NCBI GenBank assembly: GCA_022823465.1
Contig: JAJEHX010000013.1
Span: 1 to 64,000, forward strand
Length of the DNA stretch: 64,000 nt
Direction of reading: 5' to 3'
From: Candidatus Latescibacterota bacterium
GTDB taxonomy: Bacteria; JAAXHH01
Below the pieces are notes generated by a model that saw nothing but the letters and a program-made list of their open reading frames with translations, ran no database searches and had not been told where the DNA came from. Shown here piece by piece: positions 61,062-64,000 of this stretch; position 1 is the stretch's first letter; every line of letters starts with the position of its first letter. Both the position numbers and the translations under genes were made by a program.

Positions 61062-61454
61062 ATGAGCGAGTTAATCATTGTAGGCGACCGGGTACTGGTG
61101 GAGCAGCATGACGGGGAACAGCTTACCCATTCCGGACTGTACCTTCCCGCCACGGTGACCGAGAAGGAGAAGGTAGGTACCGGAAAGGTGATCCGTGTGG
61201 GGCCGGGGCACCTGATGCCCAATCCTGATTACACCGAGGGCGACCCGATTACGAAATCGACGGAATCAGTGCGTTACCTGCCCCTGCAGGCCCAGACCGG
61301 TGATTTCGCCTTCTACCTGCGCAAGGAGTCCATCGAGATCAATTACCAGGAGAAAACCTACATGATCGTACCGCACAACGCCATTCTGGCGCTTGTAAGA
61401 TCTGATGGAGACAACCTGCTGCAGGGACTCGAGGACCTCCTCGGCGAAGAATAG
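61062..61454 (+). CDS. GroES-like co-chaperonin (Cpn10 family)
   Basis: A 130-residue Cpn10-like protein: LIIVGDRVLVEQHDGEQLTH, LYLPATVTEKEKVGTGKVIR with the mobile-loop region, VGPG, and YMIVPHNAILALV as the last strand. It is longer than GroES (95-97 residues), with an insert in the middle (LMPNPDYTEGDPITKSTESV) and a C-terminal tail LQGLEDLLGEE. No groEL is next to it, so it may be a side copy. The start could be the ATG at 61050 or 61062; the GAAGGG between them favours neither strongly. Confidence 0.8.
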   Translation: MSELIIVGDRVLVEQHDGEQLTHSGLYLPATVTEKEKVGTGKVIRVGPGHLMPNPDYTEGDPITKSTESVRYLPLQAQTGDFAFYLRKESIEINYQEKTYMIVPHNAILALVRSDGDNLLQGLEDLLGEE

Positions 61455-61559
61455 ACCCCGGGGACGATGCCCTGCGCCAGGCGAAGTACCGGCGCCTGAA
61501 ATCTGAATACATACCGGACGTGCATCTTTTCATCCAACCGAAGCGAAGGAGCGTGAGCC

Positions 61560-62267
61560 ATGAACAGAACGGCGGCCTATCCGGCCCAGCGCGCGATCCC
61601 CGTCGCGCAACTGGGCGTCGACGTGCGCGGCGCCTTCATCACACGAACTTATACCCATCTGCTGGGGGCGATCCTTGCCTTCGCCCTGATAGAAATCTAC
61701 CTGTTTCAGACCGGAATGGCCGAGTCGATCGCACGGGTGCTGCTGAGCGGCTCCTGGCTCATCGTGCTCGGGGGGTTCATGATCCTGAGTTGGATCGCGA
61801 CCCATTTCGCCCACAATGCCACGTCCACGGCCGGCCAGTACGGAGCGCTGGGCCTGTTCGTCGTCGGCGAAGCCATCATCTTCACCCCTTTGCTCTACCT
61901 CGCCGATTCCATGGCGCCGGGCGTGATCAACAGCGCGGCCACGGTAACCCTTCTTGGCTTTCTCGGCCTGACGATCGTCGCGTTTCACACCCGTAAGGAT
62001 TTCTCCTTTCTCGGTGGGCTGTTGCGTTGGGGCTTTATCTGCGCCCTGGTGCTGATCGCGGCCAGTGTGCTGTTCGGCTTCCATCTCGGGACGATCTTTA
62101 CCGTCGCGATGATTGTACTCGCGGGCGGCGCGATCCTCTACGATACGTCGAACGTGCTGCACCACTATCCTGAAGACCGGCACGTGGGAGCGGCGCTTCA
62201 ACTCTTCGCCTCCGTGGCGTTGTTGTTCTGGTACATTCTGCAGTTCTTCCTGGCCTCGAGAGACTGA
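61560..62267 (+). CDS. Bax inhibitor-1/YccA family membrane protein
   Basis: A 235-residue polytopic protein with seven helices: a first YTHLLGAILAFALIEIYLF, then further segments with the GEAIIFTPLLYLA and the ILYDTSNVLHHYPEDRHVGA motif that marks the family. BI-1/YccA proteins are membrane proteins that leak calcium or protons and interact with FtsH. AAGGAG is upstream of the ATG. It is independent of its neighbours. Confidence 0.9.
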   Translation: MNRTAAYPAQRAIPVAQLGVDVRGAFITRTYTHLLGAILAFALIEIYLFQTGMAESIARVLLSGSWLIVLGGFMILSWIATHFAHNATSTAGQYGALGLFVVGEAIIFTPLLYLADSMAPGVINSAATVTLLGFLGLTIVAFHTRKDFSFLGGLLRWGFICALVLIAASVLFGFHLGTIFTVAMIVLAGGAILYDTSNVLHHYPEDRHVGAALQLFASVALLFWYILQFFLASRD

Positions 62268-62314
62268 AACGCATGGAGTGGACGCGCTAATCCACCAAAT
62301 TGGGAGGTGCCGAA

Positions 62315-63022
62315 ATGATCAGTCGCAAGAGTATACATACAACGGTGTCCATAGGCCTGATGGCCCTTGTACCGTCGCTGTTCGCGATAGCCTGCGAGGG
62401 AAAGGTGGGACCGACAGGGCCGGCAGGGCCGGCAGGACCGGCGGGACCGGCTGGACCGGTGGGATCACAGGGTCAGCCAGGGACGGACGGCAGTACGGGG
62501 CCACAGGGTCCGGCGGGACCGGCTGGACCGCAGGGACCGCCTGGCGAGGTAAGGGTCATCGATCTGGATCTGGTCGGTTCATGGAGATTCGAAGGTACGG
62601 ATATAGTTCAGACGCTTGCGGAGAATCTCAAGAACTACCTGATCAACGAAGGCGGCCTCGATGAGGCGACCGTGGACTTTCTCCTCGCCGAGTTCTTCAG
62701 GGAGATGATTGCAGATCTCATGAACTCGCCCCTTGCTACGCTGAAGCTCGCCGCGGACGCCACGTGGGTGGACGGCGAAGGCGAGTCGGGGACCTGGTCG
62801 GCCAACGGCGCGACGCTGCTTGCGAAACAGGGCGAAACCATATTCTTCCTGGGAAGCTATAGCGTGGACGGCGACGATCTGACCATGACGCTCACCAAGG
62901 AACAGATGCTGCAACTGACTACAGACTCGTCGGAGGAACCGCTGACCGAGGAAGATATCATGTTCTTCAATATCCTGTTCGGCGAGAACGGTACGACCAA
63001 CTATTTCTTCAAGCGGGTTTGA
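62315..63022 (+). CDS. Collagen-like repeat lipoprotein
   Basis: A 235-residue secreted lipoprotein. The N-terminal signal ends in a lipobox-like LFAIAC, so Cys near residue 25 would be lipidated. It is followed by a Gly-x-y run of about 16 triplets ([17 protein letters not shown] and more up to GPPG), then a C-terminal domain of 155 residues with [21 protein letters not shown] and a TMTLTKEQM strand. Such lipocalin-like C-terminal domains after collagen-like repeats occur on cell surfaces. GGGAGG precedes the ATG at 62315. The stop overlaps the TTG start of the signal peptidase gene, linking surface protein and signal processing. Confidence 0.85.
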   Translation: MISRKSIHTTVSIGLMALVPSLFAIACEGKVGPTGPAGPAGPAGPAGPVGSQGQPGTDGSTGPQGPAGPAGPQGPPGEVRVIDLDLVGSWRFEGTDIVQTLAENLKNYLINEGGLDEATVDFLLAEFFREMIADLMNSPLATLKLAADATWVDGEGESGTWSANGATLLAKQGETIFFLGSYSVDGDDLTMTLTKEQMLQLTTDSSEEPLTEEDIMFFNILFGENGTTNYFFKRV

Positions 63023-63624
63023 CCGTGCACCCCAGGCTGAAGACCATCGGCAGGGAAGTCCTTTCCTTCGGTGTCATCGCGCTGTTCCTGCTGGCGGCCC
63101 GGTCTACGCTGGCCGACCACTATACCGTACCGTCCGGTTCCATGGAGTACACGCTCATGCCGGGCGACCGGATCTTCGTGGCCAAGTACACCTACGGATT
63201 CCGCGTGCCCTTTACGGAATGGAAACTCACCCGGGGCAGCGAGGTGGAACGGGGAGAGGTGGTGGTGTTCGATTCGCCCGTGGAGGACATCCGCCTCGTG
63301 AAGCGGATCGTCGCGGTGGGCGGCGATACCGTTTCCATCCGCAGCGGACAGGTTTCCATCAACGGCGCGCCGATGGGGTCTGTTACGGACATGCGCGAGG
63401 AATTCTACGGTGAACGCCGGGTCCGTTTGAATTTGAGTTACAGCGGCGGGGAGGACTACGGCCCCGCCGCGATTCCCCCGGGTTATCTCCTGGCCATAGG
63501 AGACGCCCGGGGAAACAGTAAGGATGGACGCACCTTCGGGTTCATTTCGGAGGATGCGGTTTACGGCAGGGCCGTGGCCGTCTACTACCGGAGCGGCGAA
63601 GGGCTCTGCTGGCTGAAGCTATAG
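63019..63624 (+). CDS. lepB: Signal peptidase I
   Basis: A 201-residue type I signal peptidase. One N-terminal helix ([18 protein letters not shown]) is followed by the catalytic Ser41 in [11 protein letters not shown], Lys95 in [13 protein letters not shown], and the box [16 protein letters not shown]. It cleaves signal peptides on the outer face of the cytoplasmic membrane. The start is a TTG at 63019 overlapping the stop of the lipoprotein gene; a GTG at 63025 is the other choice. It is small but complete. Confidence 0.9.
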   Translation: MTVHPRLKTIGREVLSFGVIALFLLAARSTLADHYTVPSGSMEYTLMPGDRIFVAKYTYGFRVPFTEWKLTRGSEVERGEVVVFDSPVEDIRLVKRIVAVGGDTVSIRSGQVSINGAPMGSVTDMREEFYGERRVRLNLSYSGGEDYGPAAIPPGYLLAIGDARGNSKDGRTFGFISEDAVYGRAVAVYYRSGEGLCWLKL

Positions 63625-63625
63625 G

Positions 63626-63649
63626 GGAACGCGGGGCCTACCGCGTTCC
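63626..63649. terminator. Hairpin between convergent genes
   Basis: GGAACGCGG (63626-63634) and CCGCGTTCC (63641-63649) make a perfect 9-bp stem with a 6-base loop, just after the signal peptidase stop and before the convergent M1 peptidase end. There is no T-run, so it would be a weak or factor-assisted terminator. Confidence 0.5.
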
Positions 63650-63672
63650 AAAGCTCCAGGGAATCGCGGAGC

Positions 63673-63999
63673 CTACCTCGTCTCCGTCTTCGTATCCTGC
63701 GCTTCCTTCTCCTTCTCTTCAGCCCTGTTCTGCCGCTGCATCGGGTTCTCCGGCGCCTGGCGGCGCTGCTTGAACAGCTGGAACCGCGTGGGCTTCGACT
63801 GCGGCGGCCAGACGTTGTTGCTCAGGTCCGTGTCCGCGGTCTCCAGGTAGGGATCGAGCGTGATCCGCTCCACCGCCTGGTCCATGACGAATACCTTGGT
63901 TACGCGGTCGTCCCGCAGCCGCCAGATTTCCGCGGGAATGTGCTGTACTTCCTTCGTGCCGTCCTCGAATTCGAATTCCAGGATCAGCGGCATGACCAT
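63673..63999 (-). CDS. M1 family metallopeptidase, C-terminal end (cut by window edge)
   Basis: Only the last ~108 residues lie inside the window; the gene continues to the right, so the HExxH site is not seen. The end segment LEFEFEDGTKEVQHIPAEIW, then VTKVFVMDQAVERITLDPYL, ETADTDLSNNVWP and RFQLFKQRRQ matches the C-terminus of a bacterial subgroup of M1 aminopeptidase-like proteins that end with a 'LDP..ETADVD.SNN.WP' pattern. The tail is Glu/Lys/Arg-rich. It converges on the signal peptidase gene. Confidence 0.75.
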   Translation of the reverse strand: MVMPLILEFEFEDGTKEVQHIPAEIWRLRDDRVTKVFVMDQAVERITLDPYLETADTDLSNNVWPPQSKPTRFQLFKQRRQAPENPMQRQNRAEEKEKEAQDTKTETR

Positions 64000-64000
64000 G

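Overview
The window looks like a chromosomal piece of a GC-rich, Gram-negative, probably marine or host-associated, uncultured bacterium. The housekeeping/catabolic parts carry a mix often seen in Latescibacterota/WS3-like and related candidate phyla: three enolase-superfamily genes, a sulfatase, Gfo/Idh/MocA oxidoreductase, phytanoyl-CoA dioxygenase, NHL-repeat proteins, a CaiB-type CoA transferase, an M1 peptidase and heme A synthase. This placement is an inference from gene content only.

Layout. 1-10.6 kb: catabolic genes (sulfatase end, esterase-like hydrolase, fatty acid desaturase, two enolase-superfamily enzymes, phosphoesterase, DoxX, Gfo/Idh/MocA, TM2 and DUF805 membrane proteins, a large NHL-repeat protein). 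10.8-12.1 kb: a PatB/MalY-type PLP enzyme. 12.2-27.5 kb: a RiPP (ribosomal peptide natural product) cluster of the NHLP/NHLM type. 27.6-49 kb: a defence island. 49-64 kb: sodium:solute symporter with a small partner, NHL protein, SDR, epimerase, third enolase-superfamily enzyme, PhyH dioxygenase, heme A synthase, tRNA-Trp, arginase-like protein, CoA transferase, arylamine N-acetyltransferase, GroES-like protein, BI-1 protein, collagen-like lipoprotein, signal peptidase I and the end of an M1 peptidase.

The RiPP cluster is the most exciting part. A convergent 83-residue precursor (27112-27363, minus) has an NHLP (nitrile-hydratase-like) leader and ends Ala-Gly-Leu-Cys-Cys-Cys-Trp, so the predicted core is only five residues, LCCCW. 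It has its own near-perfect sigma70 promoter and faces the biosynthetic operon across a bidirectional terminator. The operon encodes: a flavin-dependent tryptophan halogenase homologue; a shortened HlyD protein; two NHLM ABC transporters, one with a C39 leader peptidase; a protein whose N-terminus is a close copy of the precursor leader fused to a terpene-cyclase-like toroid; an AlkB-type non-haem di-iron hydroxylase fused to a degenerate GlnE-like nucleotidyltransferase; a fused E1-like/YcaO cyclodehydratase; and a protein I cannot assign. A consistent reading is: the leader is bound by the YcaO fusion, three Cys are cyclised to azolines, Trp is halogenated, the lipid-type enzymes tailor further, and C39 cleavage after Ala-Gly releases the product for export. 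I know of no described system with this set, but could not search.

The defence island has a GC-rich backbone of an SNF2-type helicase (with an N-terminal XRE domain and C-terminal DUF3883), a DUF1156 DNA methylase and a DUF499 ATPase, resembling helicase-methylase-ATPase (Hma-like) defence loci. It is interrupted by an AT-rich block (protein kinase broken by an IS3 element, TPR-like protein, HEPN-like protein, TIR-like effector), by an AAA ATPase/Toprim-like pair and by a DUF433/DUF5615 toxin-antitoxin-like pair, and ends with a Fic protein. A fragment of a symporter 3' end at its left edge and the intact symporter gene at its right edge form imperfect direct repeats around the island.
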